Positions 1-10,326 of a DNA stretch of 64,000 nt are shown here, one piece after another. Source of the DNA: an uncultured Flavobacteriales bacterium (GTDB taxonomy: Bacteria; Bacteroidota; Bacteroidia; Flavobacteriales_G; Salibacteraceae); contig CALSRJ010000001.1 of assembly GCA_943788725.1 (NCBI GenBank), positions 804,861-868,860 of the forward strand. The letters run 5' to 3'. The translations under genes were made by a program, and so were the position numbers. The notes below the pieces were generated by a model that worked only from the letters and a program-made list of their open reading frames with translations, was not told where the DNA came from and ran no database searches. Position 1 is the stretch's first letter. Each line of letters opens with the position of its first letter.

Positions 1-203
1 AAACAGCATCCCTCAGCGCGCACGCAGACCAAGCTGATTTGATCGACTGGACCGCTCAATTTGACAAGCACCTCACGAAGGTTTTGCTCAACCACGGTGA
101 ACCCATGGCCAGCCATACATTAGCCCTTCAAATTCAAGACAAATTGGGGATTTCAGCAGAAGTAGCTCAACCAAACACGATCTACAATTTGGAGTCGAAT
201 TAG
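1..203 (+). CDS. C-terminal end of a beta-CASP metallo-beta-lactamase-fold RNA nuclease (partial)
   Basis: The window opens inside a reading frame (codons from base 3) that runs to a TAG at 201-203. The visible ~66 residues contain SAHADQADLIDW followed by KVLLNHGEP and a short tail. This is the pattern of the RMMBL (RNA-metabolising MBL) domain that closes beta-CASP nucleases: the SxHAD histidine and the xHGE segment are conserved in that family. These enzymes are zinc-dependent exo/endoribonucleases of the YSH1/CPSF-like group. The catalytic N-terminal part lies upstream of the window, so activity cannot be judged. The next gene is on the same strand after about 90 bp with no clear terminator. 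Confidence 0.75.
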   Translation, partial: TASLSAHADQADLIDWTAQFDKHLTKVLLNHGEPMASHTLALQIQDKLGISAEVAQPNTIYNLESN

Positions 204-296
204 TAAAATAAGGCAGGGGATAAATCCGTATCCTTGAAGGCTGAATTTCGCAGCAATCTAAGGCACTAAAAAGCCCACAGCCGAAATGAGATATTG

Positions 297-2192
297 ATGA
301 AAAAACGTGTATTTGTAACTGGCGCCAATGGAATGCTCGGAGCGAGCATTGTTCGAAACTTGATTAAAGACGGATACGAGGTACACGCGCTCATTTATCC
401 AGGTAGCAACACATCCGTGATCGAAGGGGTGAACATGCAGATAAGCGAAGGAGACTTATGCGCTGACCTACCGCTAGATGAATGGTTAAAAAATTGTGAT
501 TACATCATTAACGCAGCCGCAGTAACTTCCATCTGGCCAAGGCGAGAAAAGCGGGTTTGGGACGTCAACTATGATGCTGCATTGAAACTCGCTGAAGCGG
601 GGACAAGAGCGGGAATCAAACGCTTTATACACATCGGCACCGCCAACTCTTTCGATGCTGGCACGCAAGCCCATCCAGGCGTTGAAAAAGGCACCTACCA
701 ATCAGCGAAGTATAGGATCGACTACATGGACTCAAAGCATGCCGTCCAAACAGAGCTCCTAAGAAAATTCAAGGACGAAGGCTTCCCTGTTGTGATTGTA
801 AATCCAACCTTCATGCTTGGACCATTTGATTCCGGCCCCTCCTCAGGCAAATTGATTTTGAACGCCTTGGAAGGAAATGTTCCTGGATACTCTGAAGGAG
901 GTAGGAACTTCGTTTTTTCGAAAGATGTGGCGCGCGCCGTGGTCAATGCCATTGACTTGGGCCGCCTCGGAGAGTGCTATTTAGCTGCTGGCGAAAACCT
1001 TTCGTACAAAGAATTTTTCACCCTTGTTTTTGAGCAGCTTGGTCAAAAAAAGAACCTCAAAAAAGTACCCCATTTCTTAGCGCTGATGGGCGGTGGAGCC
1101 CTCTCCATATGGTCTAGGATAACTGGAACTACTCCGAGACTTAGCTTCACCATGGCTCGCCTGAGTAGAGCTGGAAGCTATTATTCCAATGCCAAAGCGG
1201 TTGCTGAATTAAAGATGCCAGAAACACCCATTTCTACAGCAATTGACGAATGTGCAACATGGCTACGTAATAATGGTTACGTAAAATTGGGAAACGGCTT
1301 TGCGGGCAAGACGGTTATCATTACGGGTTCAACACAAGGAGTAGGAAAAAAGCTTGCCCATGCGTTGCTGTCGAGAGGAGCTAATGTCGTGCTCAACGGA
1401 CGATCTAGAGCAAAAGCTGAACAGTTGGAATACGAATTTAGCTTTGCAAGAAACCGGGTAGTGTATGCCGCGGCAGACGTTTCTAAAGAGGAAGGAGCTC
1501 AACAGCTCATCGAAACAACGCTCCATTCGTTCGGAAGGATCGACGTTTTGATTAACAATGCAGGCATGTCATCGTATGGAGACCTTGAAGACAGCGCCCC
1601 GAAGGTGATTCATGAAGTGCTCGATTCAAATGCGACAGGATCCATGCTGGTAACGCATTTCGCCCTGCCACATTTGCGACAAACAAAAGGCAGCGTTCTC
1701 TTTATTTCGAGCCTCGCTGGACTTCATGGTCTAGGCGGTCACTCCATCTATTCGGCGGCTAAGATGTCGATGATTGGATTGGCCCAAAGTCTTCGCAAAG
1801 AAATGCAGCGGCATGATGTTTTTGTTGGCTATACATGCCTTGGTTTCACAGAAAATGACAGTGTAAAAAGAACATTAGCGCCGGATGGTAGATTGGAACC
1901 CGTTCCTTCCCGCCCAGGTATTCGCCCTGCCAGCCAGCAGTATGCGGTCAATAAAATCATCAAGCAACTCCAACGTAAAAAATTCAGGTCGGTACACACC
2001 TTTCCCGGGCGGCTCCTCTTCTTAGTAACGCGACTTTCTGAGGGTGTCACCATGTTCGCTATAAAGAAAGGCTATGATGCGGAACGCAGATTTTTGGAAA
2101 AGCTCAATCGGGAGCGACAAGAGACGGAATCCATCTCGATCTCCAAGAAGGAAGCTGAATCCGATAGATCATACCGAGAAGTACAGTTGTAA
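297..2192 (+). CDS. Fused double short-chain dehydrogenase (extended SDR + classical SDR)
   Basis: One uninterrupted frame of about 631 residues encodes two NAD(P)-dependent Rossmann oxidoreductases in tandem. Residues ~1-335 are an extended SDR (epimerase/3-beta-HSD-like) with TGANGMLG near residue 8 and an active-site YMDSK (YxxxK) near 143. Residues ~337-600 are a classical SDR with TGSTQGVG near 344, INNAG near 419, the catalytic serine region SSLAG near 471 and YSAAK near 485. The last ~50 residues are basic and charged. An in-frame TTG lies one codon upstream, but the ATG at 297 is preferred. Both active sites look intact, so both halves may work, perhaps on successive steps of a lipid or sugar pathway (inference). 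The substrate is unknown. It is convergent with icmF. Confidence 0.8.
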   Translation: MKKRVFVTGANGMLGASIVRNLIKDGYEVHALIYPGSNTSVIEGVNMQISEGDLCADLPLDEWLKNCDYIINAAAVTSIWPRREKRVWDVNYDAALKLAEAGTRAGIKRFIHIGTANSFDAGTQAHPGVEKGTYQSAKYRIDYMDSKHAVQTELLRKFKDEGFPVVIVNPTFMLGPFDSGPSSGKLILNALEGNVPGYSEGGRNFVFSKDVARAVVNAIDLGRLGECYLAAGENLSYKEFFTLVFEQLGQKKNLKKVPHFLALMGGGALSIWSRITGTTPRLSFTMARLSRAGSYYSNAKAVAELKMPETPISTAIDECATWLRNNGYVKLGNGFAGKTVIITGSTQGVGKKLAHALLSRGANVVLNGRSRAKAEQLEYEFSFARNRVVYAAADVSKEEGAQQLIETTLHSFGRIDVLINNAGMSSYGDLEDSAPKVIHEVLDSNATGSMLVTHFALPHLRQTKGSVLFISSLAGLHGLGGHSIYSAAKMSMIGLAQSLRKEMQRHDVFVGYTCLGFTENDSVKRTLAPDGRLEPVPSRPGIRPASQQYAVNKIIKQLQRKKFRSVHTFPGRLLFLVTRLSEGVTMFAIKKGYDAERRFLEKLNRERQETESISISKKEAESDRSYREVQL

Positions 2193-2257
2193 TTCGTGCG
2201 CATTGAATAAGACGAAAAGCGTTTTCACGAATTGATTGCAGTCCCCTTTCAAGAACG

Positions 2258-5200
2258 TCACATATTTCGTCTGTACTGACCTCCAACTTCAAACAGTGAG
2301 TTGGTAATTTGTCCAAGCGAACAGTACTTACACACCTCGAGAAGCTCTTCAAACATGTTGCGGTTGTTAATAGCAGCCAACTGTAAGTCGCGTAACAATT
2401 TCTCTTGTCGATCCGCATAGGCTTCTTGCAGGTGATTCAGCATCTTGATTTGGTACTCCTTCTCTTCGGTTGTGGCACGGATCACCTCCTTCGGCAATAC
2501 CGTAGGACTCCCCTTTGAACTCAAGAAGGTATTCACACCAATGATGGGGAATTCACCCGTATGCTTCAGGGTTTCATAGTACAGGCTCTCCTCTTGGATC
2601 TTACTGCGCTGGTACATAGTCTCCATTGCACCTAGCACTCCACCTCTTTCGGTGATGCGGTCGAATTCGGTCAGTACTGCTTCTTCAACCAATTCTGTCA
2701 ATTCTTCGATGATAAATGATCCCTGCAATGGGTTTTCATTCTTTGCCAAGCCCAGCTCCTTATTGATGATCAATTGAATCGCCATTGCACGACGCACACT
2801 TTCTTCTGTCGGGGTAGTAATGGCCTCGTCATATGCATTGGTGTGCAAAGAATTGCAATTATCATAGATGGCATACAATGCCTGAAGGGTCGTTCTGATG
2901 TCGTTGAAGTCGATCTCTTGTGCGTGCAAACTTCGACCGCTCGTCTGGATGTGGTATTTCAACATTTGCGCACGGGCATTCGCGCCGTACTTGTTCTTCA
3001 TAGCCTTGGCCCAAAGTCTTCGGGCGACTCGTCCAATAACCGCATACTCTGGGTCGATGCCATTGCTGAAGAAGAAGCTGAGGTTGGGACCAAACGCGTT
3101 GATGTCCATTCCTCTACTCAGGTAGTACTCGACATAGGTAAATCCATTTGCCAGGGTGAAAGCCAACTGGGTAATTGGATTTGCTCCAGCCTCGGCGATG
3201 TGGTAGCCACTGATCGAAACCGAATAGAAGTTCCTCACTTTGTGATCGATGAAGCTCTCCTGCACATCCCCCATCAACCGAAGGGCAAACTCAGTGCTGA
3301 AGATGCACGTGTTCTGGGCTTGATCTTCCTTAAGAATATCGGCTTGAACGGTTCCGCGCACTACGCTCATCGTTTCCGTTTTAATCTTCTGGTAGGCATC
3401 TTTGTCAAGCACCTGGTCGCCCGTAACTCCAAGCAGCATCAGCCCTAGGCCGTCATTCCCTTCGGGCAAGTCACCTTGGTACTTTGGTCGCTCAAGTCCT
3501 TTGTCTTCCCAAAGTTCCTTGAGTCTCGCCTCAACCTTCTTCTCTAGCCCATTGGCCACGATGAATTTTTCACATGCTTGATCGATTGCCGCATTCATAA
3601 AGAAACCGAGCAGCATCGGAGCTGGACCATTGATGGTCATCGACACCGACGTCTTAGGATCCGATAAGTCGAACCCAGAGTAGAGCTTCTTGGCGTCGTC
3701 GAGGCAGCAAATGCTCACTCCTGAATTGCCTACTTTTCCGTAGATGTCTGGGCGATGATCAGGGTCATTTCCGTAGAGGGTAACCGAGTCAAACGCTGTA
3801 CTCAACCTTTTGGCAGGCATTCCCAAACTCACATAGTGAAAGCGGCGATTGGTGCGCTCCGGCCCACCTTCTCCAGCGAACATCCGCGTAGGATCCTCGC
3901 CTTCTCGCTTGAAGGGAAACAAGCCAGCGGTATATGGAAATTGACCCGGCACGTTTTCTTGCAAGCTCCAGCGAAGAATATCTCCCCAACTTCTGTACTT
4001 GGGCGTCGAGATCTTGGGTATCTGCGAATGGCTCAAGCTCTCTGAATGAGTCCTGATCTTGATCTCCTTGTCGCGCACGTTAAACGAATAGAACTCATCT
4101 TTATACCGCTGCATTTGCGCAGAGAAGTCTTGCAACAGGTCCCAATTGTGGGGGTCCAAATCCTTCTTGATCTGCTCCAGCTTCTCTTCAATGGCAGATA
4201 CAAGCCCCTTCCCCTTATCATCGCTCCCGATCTCCTCAATGGTTCGGGTCAAGGCGTAAAGCTTATCCGCTATCTCGCTTTGCTCTGTAACCCACTTGTC
4301 GTAGGCGCGGTTGTTCTCAGAAATCTCACTGAGGTAACGTGTTCGAGCTGGAGGAATGATGAAAATCTTCTCACTCATTTCATCGGTAATCTCGAAGGTT
4401 GATTGGAGCTCTGTAGCGCCTGCTTTTTCAACCATCAGGTCCATGATCGCCTTATAGAGCGTATTCATGCCCGGGTCATTGAATTGACTCGCTATGGTAC
4501 CGTATACTGGAATATCGTCCACCTTAGCATCCCACAGTTGGTGATTGCGTTGGTATTGTTTCTTGACATCTCGCACAGCATCCAGGGCTCCCCGCTTGTC
4601 GAACTTATTCACGGCAACGATGTCTGCGAAATCGAGCATATCGATCTTTTCCAATTGAGTTGCAGCTCCGAACTCTGGCGTCATTACGTACAGACTCGCA
4701 TCGCTGTGGTCGAGGATTTCGGTATCGCTCTGGCCAATGCCCGAAGTTTCAAGAATGATCAGGTCAAACTGGGCGGCTTTGAGAATGCTGAGTGCTTCTT
4801 TTACATGCTTACTCAGTGCCAGGTTGCTTTGTCGAGTAGCCAGTGAACGCATATAGACCCGGTCATTCCGAATGGCATTCATACGAATACGGTCACCCAA
4901 AAGCGCTCCCCCTGTCTTCCGCTTAGAGGGATCTACAGAAACAATGGCAAGTGTCTTATCCTTGAAGTCAATTAAAAAACGACGAACGAGTTCATCTACA
5001 AGTGAGCTTTTTCCAGCTCCACCCGTTCCGGTGATACCCAAAATCGGAACCTTACTCTTTTCCGCCAGTTGATGGATCTTAACGAGTTCATCCTTGAATC
5101 CGTCCGGGTTGTTCTCTGCCGCAGAAATAAGTCGTGCAATCGAACCCCGATCCTTGGTGGACAGGTGTGAAACTTCTCCGTTCAAATGAACTCCAGTGGC

Positions 5201-5635
5201 GAAATCACATTGTTCGAGCATGTCATTGATCATGCCTTGCAAACCCATGGAACGACCATCGTCAGGATGATAAATCCTAGAAATTCCATATGTGTGCAAC
5301 TCCTTTATCTCTTCCGGCAAAATGGTACCGCCACCACCGCCAAATATTTTCACGTGTCCTGCTCCTTTTTCCTTGAGGAGGTCGTGCATGTATTTGAAGT
5401 ACTCCATGTGACCTCCCTGGTAACTCGTCATAGCGATCGCTTGAGCATCTTCTTGGATGGCACAATTCACCACTTCCTCCACGCTTCGATCATGTCCGAG
5501 GTGGATTACTTCGGCCCCCGTGCTTTGAATGATGCGACGCATGATATTGATCGCGGCATCGTGACCATCAAACAGGGAGGCTGCGGTTACGATGCGGATT
5601 TTATTCTTGGGTTGATAAGGAGCTACCTGCTGCAT
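2258..5635 (-). CDS. icmF: Fused isobutyryl-CoA mutase (B12 domain, G-protein chaperone, mutase)
   Basis: This ~1125-residue protein should interconvert isobutyryl-CoA and n-butyryl-CoA (or related acyl-CoAs) using adenosylcobalamin. Three modules are visible. The N-terminal cobalamin-binding domain has [13 protein letters not shown] near residue 20. A MeaI/ArgK-type GTPase follows, with P-loop [12 protein letters not shown] near 200, ETSGIGQSD and NKFDKRG near 341. The mutase barrel runs from ~548 with [17 protein letters not shown] and [20 protein letters not shown]. The order B12-GTPase-mutase and the [14 protein letters not shown] segment are those of IcmF, not of methylmalonyl-CoA mutase, where the B12 domain is C-terminal. 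The ATG at 5635 is chosen because a TAnnTTTG promoter lies at 5660-5667, inside the longer TTG-started frame. The chaperone module fits reloading of damaged cofactor. Confidence 0.93.
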   Translation of the reverse strand: MQQVAPYQPKNKIRIVTAASLFDGHDAAINIMRRIIQSTGAEVIHLGHDRSVEEVVNCAIQEDAQAIAMTSYQGGHMEYFKYMHDLLKEKGAGHVKIFGGGGGTILPEEIKELHTYGISRIYHPDDGRSMGLQGMINDMLEQCDFATGVHLNGEVSHLSTKDRGSIARLISAAENNPDGFKDELVKIHQLAEKSKVPILGITGTGGAGKSSLVDELVRRFLIDFKDKTLAIVSVDPSKRKTGGALLGDRIRMNAIRNDRVYMRSLATRQSNLALSKHVKEALSILKAAQFDLIILETSGIGQSDTEILDHSDASLYVMTPEFGAATQLEKIDMLDFADIVAVNKFDKRGALDAVRDVKKQYQRNHQLWDAKVDDIPVYGTIASQFNDPGMNTLYKAIMDLMVEKAGATELQSTFEITDEMSEKIFIIPPARTRYLSEISENNRAYDKWVTEQSEIADKLYALTRTIEEIGSDDKGKGLVSAIEEKLEQIKKDLDPHNWDLLQDFSAQMQRYKDEFYSFNVRDKEIKIRTHSESLSHSQIPKISTPKYRSWGDILRWSLQENVPGQFPYTAGLFPFKREGEDPTRMFAGEGGPERTNRRFHYVSLGMPAKRLSTAFDSVTLYGNDPDHRPDIYGKVGNSGVSICCLDDAKKLYSGFDLSDPKTSVSMTINGPAPMLLGFFMNAAIDQACEKFIVANGLEKKVEARLKELWEDKGLERPKYQGDLPEGNDGLGLMLLGVTGDQVLDKDAYQKIKTETMSVVRGTVQADILKEDQAQNTCIFSTEFALRLMGDVQESFIDHKVRNFYSVSISGYHIAEAGANPITQLAFTLANGFTYVEYYLSRGMDINAFGPNLSFFFSNGIDPEYAVIGRVARRLWAKAMKNKYGANARAQMLKYHIQTSGRSLHAQEIDFNDIRTTLQALYAIYDNCNSLHTNAYDEAITTPTEESVRRAMAIQLIINKELGLAKNENPLQGSFIIEELTELVEEAVLTEFDRITERGGVLGAMETMYQRSKIQEESLYYETLKHTGEFPIIGVNTFLSSKGSPTVLPKEVIRATTEEKEYQIKMLNHLQEAYADRQEKLLRDLQLAAINNRNMFEELLEVCKYCSLGQITNSLFEVGGQYRRNM

Positions 5636-5659
5636 AGGAAGTACTGATTTTGCGGTCTG

Positions 5660-5667
5660 CAAAAGTA
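5660..5667 (-). promoter_or_regulatory. Bacteroidota -7 promoter element (TACTTTTG) for icmF
   Basis: Read on the minus strand the bases are TACTTTTG, matching TAnnTTTG. Transcription would start near 5653, giving an ~18-nt leader before the ATG at 5635. No clear -33 TTTG is seen at the usual spacing. Confidence 0.5.
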
Positions 5668-5746
5668 ACAAACCGAAAGGGTTGATGGGTGTTTAGAAAA
5701 CGGGAAACACCCGCGCACTTTGGCATGAAAGCCTTCTAGCTGCGTC

Positions 5747-6292
5747 CTACTTTGCTTTGGGCACGAGCTGTGCACCTCCTTTGCCGTTGGACTGCACTCG
5801 GGGTGTTCCTTTATCTCCCGAACCTGCAGGCTTGGAGGACCCTTCCTGATTAGACGAAGGCGCACCCTGGCCTGAAGCCTTGGAAGAAGAGCCGCCATTC
5901 TCCGACTTATCCTCTATTCTCCGCAAGCGTTCACGTTTTTGCATACCGTCTTCGTCTCCCATTGGCCTGGATCTGTCTCCGCCTCTGGCTGGAGATTGTT
6001 GCAAAATGTATTGGTAGTGATAGTGAAAGCTCTTTCCATGTTTGTGGGTCGAAACATTGGAGGATTTTACATCATACCCATCCGTCCGATAATTCTCAAT
6101 GATCCTGATCAACTTGGTTTTTGCCGTGATGATGTCATCGAACTCTTCGGTTTCAATGGTCTGTTTCACCTCCATGATGTGAATAGCAGCAGTATTTTCT
6201 TCAGAACGCTCAGAGTAATCGATGAACATGGTCTGCGCTTGCAGTGCTGAACTGAACAGAAGGGTGGTAATTAAAAATGAAATCGTCTTCAT
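5747..6292 (-). CDS. Secreted protein with Ser/Gly/Lys-rich low-complexity tail, unknown function
   Basis: This 181-residue protein starts with a clear signal peptide (MKTISFLITTLLFSSALQAQ). Residues ~21-95 form a compact, probably folded segment (FIDYSERSEENTAAIHIMEV, then HKHGKSFHYHYQYIL) that I do not recognise. Residues ~96-181 are disordered, with basic and acidic patches and SSSK, GQG, SNQEGSSKPAGSGDKG and SNGKGG stretches. It lies between icmF and the GT39 gene on the same strand, 54 bp from the latter. No enzymatic motif is visible. Periplasmic or surface location is inferred from the signal peptide only. Confidence 0.6.
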   Translation of the reverse strand: MKTISFLITTLLFSSALQAQTMFIDYSERSEENTAAIHIMEVKQTIETEEFDDIITAKTKLIRIIENYRTDGYDVKSSNVSTHKHGKSFHYHYQYILQQSPARGGDRSRPMGDEDGMQKRERLRRIEDKSENGGSSSKASGQGAPSSNQEGSSKPAGSGDKGTPRVQSNGKGGAQLVPKAK

Positions 6293-6350
6293 AGTAGTTC
6301 AAATAAGAGTGGAAAGATAAACAGACTTAAGGCTTGCAGCCTTGTCAACT

Positions 6351-8195
6351 TCAATTCACTTTTGGGTTTTCCGAAAACAAACCATATCGACCTTCAACAC
6401 CGCGGTATGTGTTGACTTGCAAATACTCCACGGTAAAAGAATCGCGTTGAGGGTTCCATATGTACGTGTTCAGCCTGCCGCCAACCCTGTAACCGGGTAG
6501 ATCCCGGATATCTCCACCAAGGAGAACGTACTGGGAAGGAGCGGCTTGCCGAAAATTTTTGAGGTAAGCAGACCGCCATGTTTTTCTACCGTCACTGGAG
6601 GTCCATTCGTAAACGAGTTGTGCATCGCCCACCGCCCCTCCAGAGAAAGCGGCGTTCACACATAGGTAGTGATATCCATCCCTGTCTGAAATATCTACGG
6701 TTAGTGAATGTCCGTAGTCCTTGCCTCCAAAGCTTTCTGCTGCCGAATGAATACCCAAGTGCATGGCACTGGAGCCCGCGTCTCTCCATAACAAGTGTGC
6801 GCTGGCGGTGTGATACGCTCGACCCGTAATAAAAGCCGGAAAATACCATTGGGCCGTAGCAAGGTACTCTGGCTTTGACGCCGGAGTCGTCACGATCAAG
6901 ATTCCATCCACCGTAGCGGTATCGAGGTAATGACTCCACAATCCCGTCTTCCAAATCGGCTCGACCCATTCTACTTTCGAAAAATCCGCAATGCCCTCTT
7001 CTTGCAAAAAGGCGACGACATCGGGCCGCAAATCCATCAGCAAACGGATCTTCTTTCCATGAAGGTCAGGATGAATTTCACTCTCCACCTCCGACAAATA
7101 ACGCAGCGGGTCTTGGTATTCAGTCCGCAAGTTTGTTCCAACGTGTTGACGCACAGAAAAGAGTTCAAAGGTGCCGAACAAGAGCACGAATACGGCCATG
7201 AATTTCACTGATTCACGGTGAAAGGCTTGTCCAAAACTGGCGACCAAAAGCAAGAGAAAGGGCAGGATAAAGAACATGCTTGCGTAGTGCATCAAAGCGC
7301 TAACTCGATGAGAATAAACGAAGACCATTAAAAAAGGGATCAACCACATGCCCAGCAACATGGAGCGCTTCATCCAATCCTTCCGGCTCCACTTCCATTT
7401 GAAGATCGCTAATAACAACATCAGCATAGCCAGTCCGCCAATGACCCACGAATGGTTAAAGCTCATGGCGATCAAACGCTCCCAGAAATCTGGACTAGGG
7501 GGTTGAAGCCAGTCTCCAACGCCGCCAAGAGACAGATGATACAAGGTGATGTTCAAGTGTGGGATCCAAACCAAGGCTGCCAATAAACCGCCCATCACCA
7601 ACCATTTTCGTTGGTGTTTCTCCGCTTGAAAGATGCTGAGCATTCCGCTCACCACCAAGACTTGAAGCAGGGCCATGTAATGGGTGTATCCACACAGCGC
7701 CGCTGCTCCTGCAAAGCACAACAGATCTCGAAGTTTGTTAGTCCGCAGATAGTTCAAGAGAAACCAAGTGGCCCCCAAGACAAACAGCATCCCAAAGGCA
7801 TATGGCCTAGCCCATTGACTGAAAATCACCCCGTACTGCAGGACCGCCATAAAGGAAGCCGCCAGCCATCCTACGCGCCCTGAAAATAGGGCTTTGCCGA
7901 CACCGTAAAGCAGCCAAACAGTTGCAATACCACTGAGGATGAATGGAAGCTTTACCACGCCCGGATGATATCCAAATGCGCCTGTCCACGCCCAAAGGAA
8001 CCATTGTACAAATCCAGGGTGACCATCGACTCGTACGCCTTGGTCGATCAAGTCAGCAAAAGAATCGAAGCGGGTTCTGAGCAGGGCGCTGATCTCATCG
8101 TGGTGAAAATCCATCCAAGGGAAACCATAGAAACGCACTCCCGCAGCAAATGCCAGCACTATGAGTAGAAAGAGGTTTGAAGAGGGTATCTTCAC
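6351..8195 (-). CDS. Membrane glycosyltransferase, GT39/ArnT-like (dolichyl-phosphate-mannose-type)
   Basis: The 614-residue protein has many hydrophobic helices over residues ~1-350 and a soluble C-terminal region of ~260 residues. The first extracytoplasmic loop has the acidic motif MDFHHDEISAL, matching the catalytic-base loop (DE) of GT-C enzymes of the GT39/GT83 group. These transfer sugars from a polyprenyl-phosphate carrier on the outer face of the inner membrane. The aromatic and proline-rich loop near residue 230 (WLQPPSPDFW) also fits. It follows the methyltransferase gene with a 4-bp gap, so the two are probably co-transcribed, suggesting a glycan or lipid modification pair. Acceptor and donor are unknown. 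Confidence 0.75.
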   Translation of the reverse strand: MKIPSSNLFLLIVLAFAAGVRFYGFPWMDFHHDEISALLRTRFDSFADLIDQGVRVDGHPGFVQWFLWAWTGAFGYHPGVVKLPFILSGIATVWLLYGVGKALFSGRVGWLAASFMAVLQYGVIFSQWARPYAFGMLFVLGATWFLLNYLRTNKLRDLLCFAGAAALCGYTHYMALLQVLVVSGMLSIFQAEKHQRKWLVMGGLLAALVWIPHLNITLYHLSLGGVGDWLQPPSPDFWERLIAMSFNHSWVIGGLAMLMLLLAIFKWKWSRKDWMKRSMLLGMWLIPFLMVFVYSHRVSALMHYASMFFILPFLLLLVASFGQAFHRESVKFMAVFVLLFGTFELFSVRQHVGTNLRTEYQDPLRYLSEVESEIHPDLHGKKIRLLMDLRPDVVAFLQEEGIADFSKVEWVEPIWKTGLWSHYLDTATVDGILIVTTPASKPEYLATAQWYFPAFITGRAYHTASAHLLWRDAGSSAMHLGIHSAAESFGGKDYGHSLTVDISDRDGYHYLCVNAAFSGGAVGDAQLVYEWTSSDGRKTWRSAYLKNFRQAAPSQYVLLGGDIRDLPGYRVGGRLNTYIWNPQRDSFTVEYLQVNTYRGVEGRYGLFSENPKVN

Positions 8196-8199
8196 CTGG

Positions 8200-8985
8200 T
8201 CATGTTTTGGTCGCCTTCATGTATATGGACTGGTAATCATCGTTGCGAGGCGGAAATGCCGGGTAACGCTCTAAAAGCTTGCCCTCATCTACGCGCTCAA
8301 AACGGTTAAATCCAGCTTGTGTCAAGGTCCATTCGAGCAAGCCTTGATCAAACAGATTGCGGTGTTCTAGCTCCTGGTGGAACATGTCGTTCATGAAATG
8401 TTGATTCGGCAAACCCTTCAATCCCCAATGCGGCAGGCGCTTCTTTCTATCCGCGACCATGTCATCATTGCCCTGCTCAACGTAGGACCTGGCTACTTTC
8501 TCCATGTCTGGAGTCGACAACCAAATCTCACCACCCATGCTCAGGCAGCGGTGGCACTCTTTCAACAAGGGGATGAGCTCGTCTTCGATGGTCAAGTGCT
8601 CAATCACGTGTTGACTCACGATCACCTCGAACTGATCGTCAGCGAATGGCAGTGAGCCTCTAGCGATGTCTAGGTTCACATCGCTCTCGAAAAGGTCAAC
8701 ATTCAACCACCCTTTCAAGTGTCGATCTCCGCACCCTAAATGAAACTTGGTCAAGTCCGTTTCGAATTGTTTGGGAGCTCCTATCCGGCACTTCCACCGC
8801 TTGAATTCGTAGTTTAACGAACGCGCCAATTCGTATTGACGTATGGACAATCTTGCCTTCAGAAATGCTTTCATGTTTCGCGCTCGGATTAAGGGCAAAT
8901 GTAGCCATTCGAACTTCCTGAAACGCACTATCTGTGTGACTTTTGTCACGGTTTCCTTGTCAATATCAATGCTGAGTAAGGTCAT
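8200..8985 (-). CDS. Class I SAM-dependent methyltransferase
   Basis: About 261 residues. The core has FHLGCGDRHLKGWLNVDLF (motif I, SAM-binding GxGD-like) near residue 84, then LPFADDQFEVIVSQHVIEHL and LKECHRCLSMGGEIWLSTPD, the usual Methyltransf_11 layout. The ~80-residue N-terminal region is basic and not recognised. An internal ATG at 8871 (MKAFLKARLS) is an alternative start, because the first 38 residues look less typical. It sits directly upstream of the GT39 gene in the same orientation and divergent from the sulfur operon. The target could be a sugar, lipid or small molecule and cannot be told from sequence. Confidence 0.75.
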   Translation of the reverse strand: MTLLSIDIDKETVTKVTQIVRFRKFEWLHLPLIRARNMKAFLKARLSIRQYELARSLNYEFKRWKCRIGAPKQFETDLTKFHLGCGDRHLKGWLNVDLFESDVNLDIARGSLPFADDQFEVIVSQHVIEHLTIEDELIPLLKECHRCLSMGGEIWLSTPDMEKVARSYVEQGNDDMVADRKKRLPHWGLKGLPNQHFMNDMFHQELEHRNLFDQGLLEWTLTQAGFNRFERVDEGKLLERYPAFPPRNDDYQSIYMKATKT

Positions 8986-9007
8986 GTTTTAGGCTATGCT
9001 CGACTTC

Positions 9008-9015
9008 TACTTTCG
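9008..9015 (+). promoter_or_regulatory. Possible -7 promoter element (TACTTTCG) of the sulfur operon
   Basis: TACTTTCG differs from the Bacteroidota TAnnTTTG consensus at one position and lies 30 bp before the ATG at 9046. It is in the divergent gap between the methyltransferase and the oxidoreductase gene. Confidence 0.35.
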
Positions 9016-9045
9016 AAGTGTAATAAAAAGCCAAATCAAGGACTC

Positions 9046-10282
9046 ATGAAAAAAGATATCGTCATACTAGGAGCCGGAACCGCAGGAACCATGATGGCAA
9101 TCACTTGCGCAGGGCACTAGCCGATGACTGGTCTATCACCGTGATCGACCAACGCACCGAACACCATTACCAACCTGGGTATCTCTTCGTTCCATTTGGT
9201 GTCTACGAACCAGAAGACATCGTTAAACCCATCGAAAAATTCATTCCTAATGGTGTGGATTTGGTGTTGGGAGAGATCGACCGCATATATCCAGAGCACG
9301 ACAAGGTCGTCATGGGAGATGGTAAAGAATACAACTATGATATTCTCATCATCGCCACTGGAACCGACATCGCCCCTGAAGAAATTGAAGGCATGACGGG
9401 ACCGCATTGGCACAAGGATGTATTTGACTTCTATACCCTAGAAGGAGCGGTAGCTTTACGCGATAAGCTCAGGACATGGGAAGGCGGAAAGATGGTGATC
9501 AACATTGCCGAAATGCCTATCAAATGCCCGGTTGCCCCTCTCGAGCTCGCGTTCTTAGCCGACGCTTATTTCGAGCACCGCGGCATGCGTGATAAAGTTG
9601 AACTGGTATTCGCCACTCCGATGAGCGGTGCGTTCACCAAGCCTAAAGCAACTGAAAAACTCGACTACTTGTTGAAGGAAAAGAACATTCAAATCGTACC
9701 CGACTTCAACATTATGTCTGTTGACGGCGAAAACAAGACCATCAAAGATTACGCCGGGGAGGAGATCAGCTACGACATCCTCGTATCTGTTCCGACGAAC
9801 AAGGGAAGCGATTAATGGAACGTTCTGGAATGGGAGACGAATTGAACTATGTTCCTACCGACCGAGCAACGTTGCAGACCAAAGTGAAAGAAAACATCTT
9901 CGCGATTGGAGATGCCACCAACATTCCAGCATCAAAGGCGGGATCCGTAGCTCACTTCGAAGGAGAAATTCTTTTGGAAAATATCCTTCGCTACATTAAG
10001 GGTGAGGCGTTGAAAGAGGAATTTGATGGCCACGCCAACTGCTTCATCGAGACAGGCCACGGCAAGGCATTGTTGATCGACTTCAACTACACCCATGAGC
10101 CGGTCACTGGAACCTTCCCCTTCCCTGGAGTTGGTCCCTTGAGTCTCCTCAAAGAAAGCCGCATGAACCACATGGGAAAAATGGCCTTCAAATGGATTTA
10201 CTGGAACATGCTGATCACAGGCAGACACTTGCCTTTCGTATCAGCGCAAATGACGGAGGCCGGAAAGGTCTTTGACGAATAG
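9046..10282 (+). pseudogene. Sulfide:quinone oxidoreductase-like FAD enzyme, interrupted by two 1-base deletions
   Basis: Three frames together give one ~411-residue flavoprotein. Frame 1 starts MKKDIVILGAGTAGTMMA (GxGxxG FAD site) and stops at 9118-9120. Restoring one A at 9099-9100 continues it as NHLRRALADDWSITVID. The second segment runs to a TAA at 9813-9815, and one extra T near 9812 restores the join to MERSGMGDELNYVPTD. SQR-family features are IIATGTDIAP, the cysteine in MPIKCPVAPLEL, IFAIGDATNIP near the C-terminus (second FAD site) and NCFIETG with a second cysteine. SQRs oxidise sulfide to sulfane sulfur at the membrane and reduce quinone. The downstream TusE- and DsrE-like genes support a sulfur role. 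The rest of the sequence is well conserved, so assembly errors are a serious alternative to real decay. Confidence 0.8.
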
Positions 10283-10326
10283 CTCTCAACAGAATAACAA
10301 CAGAAACCAAACACAATCAACATATC

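Noticed and set aside
2774-3448. Long plus-strand frame opposite icmF
   Set aside because: It is a shadow of the icmF codons; no known motif, start context or promoter.
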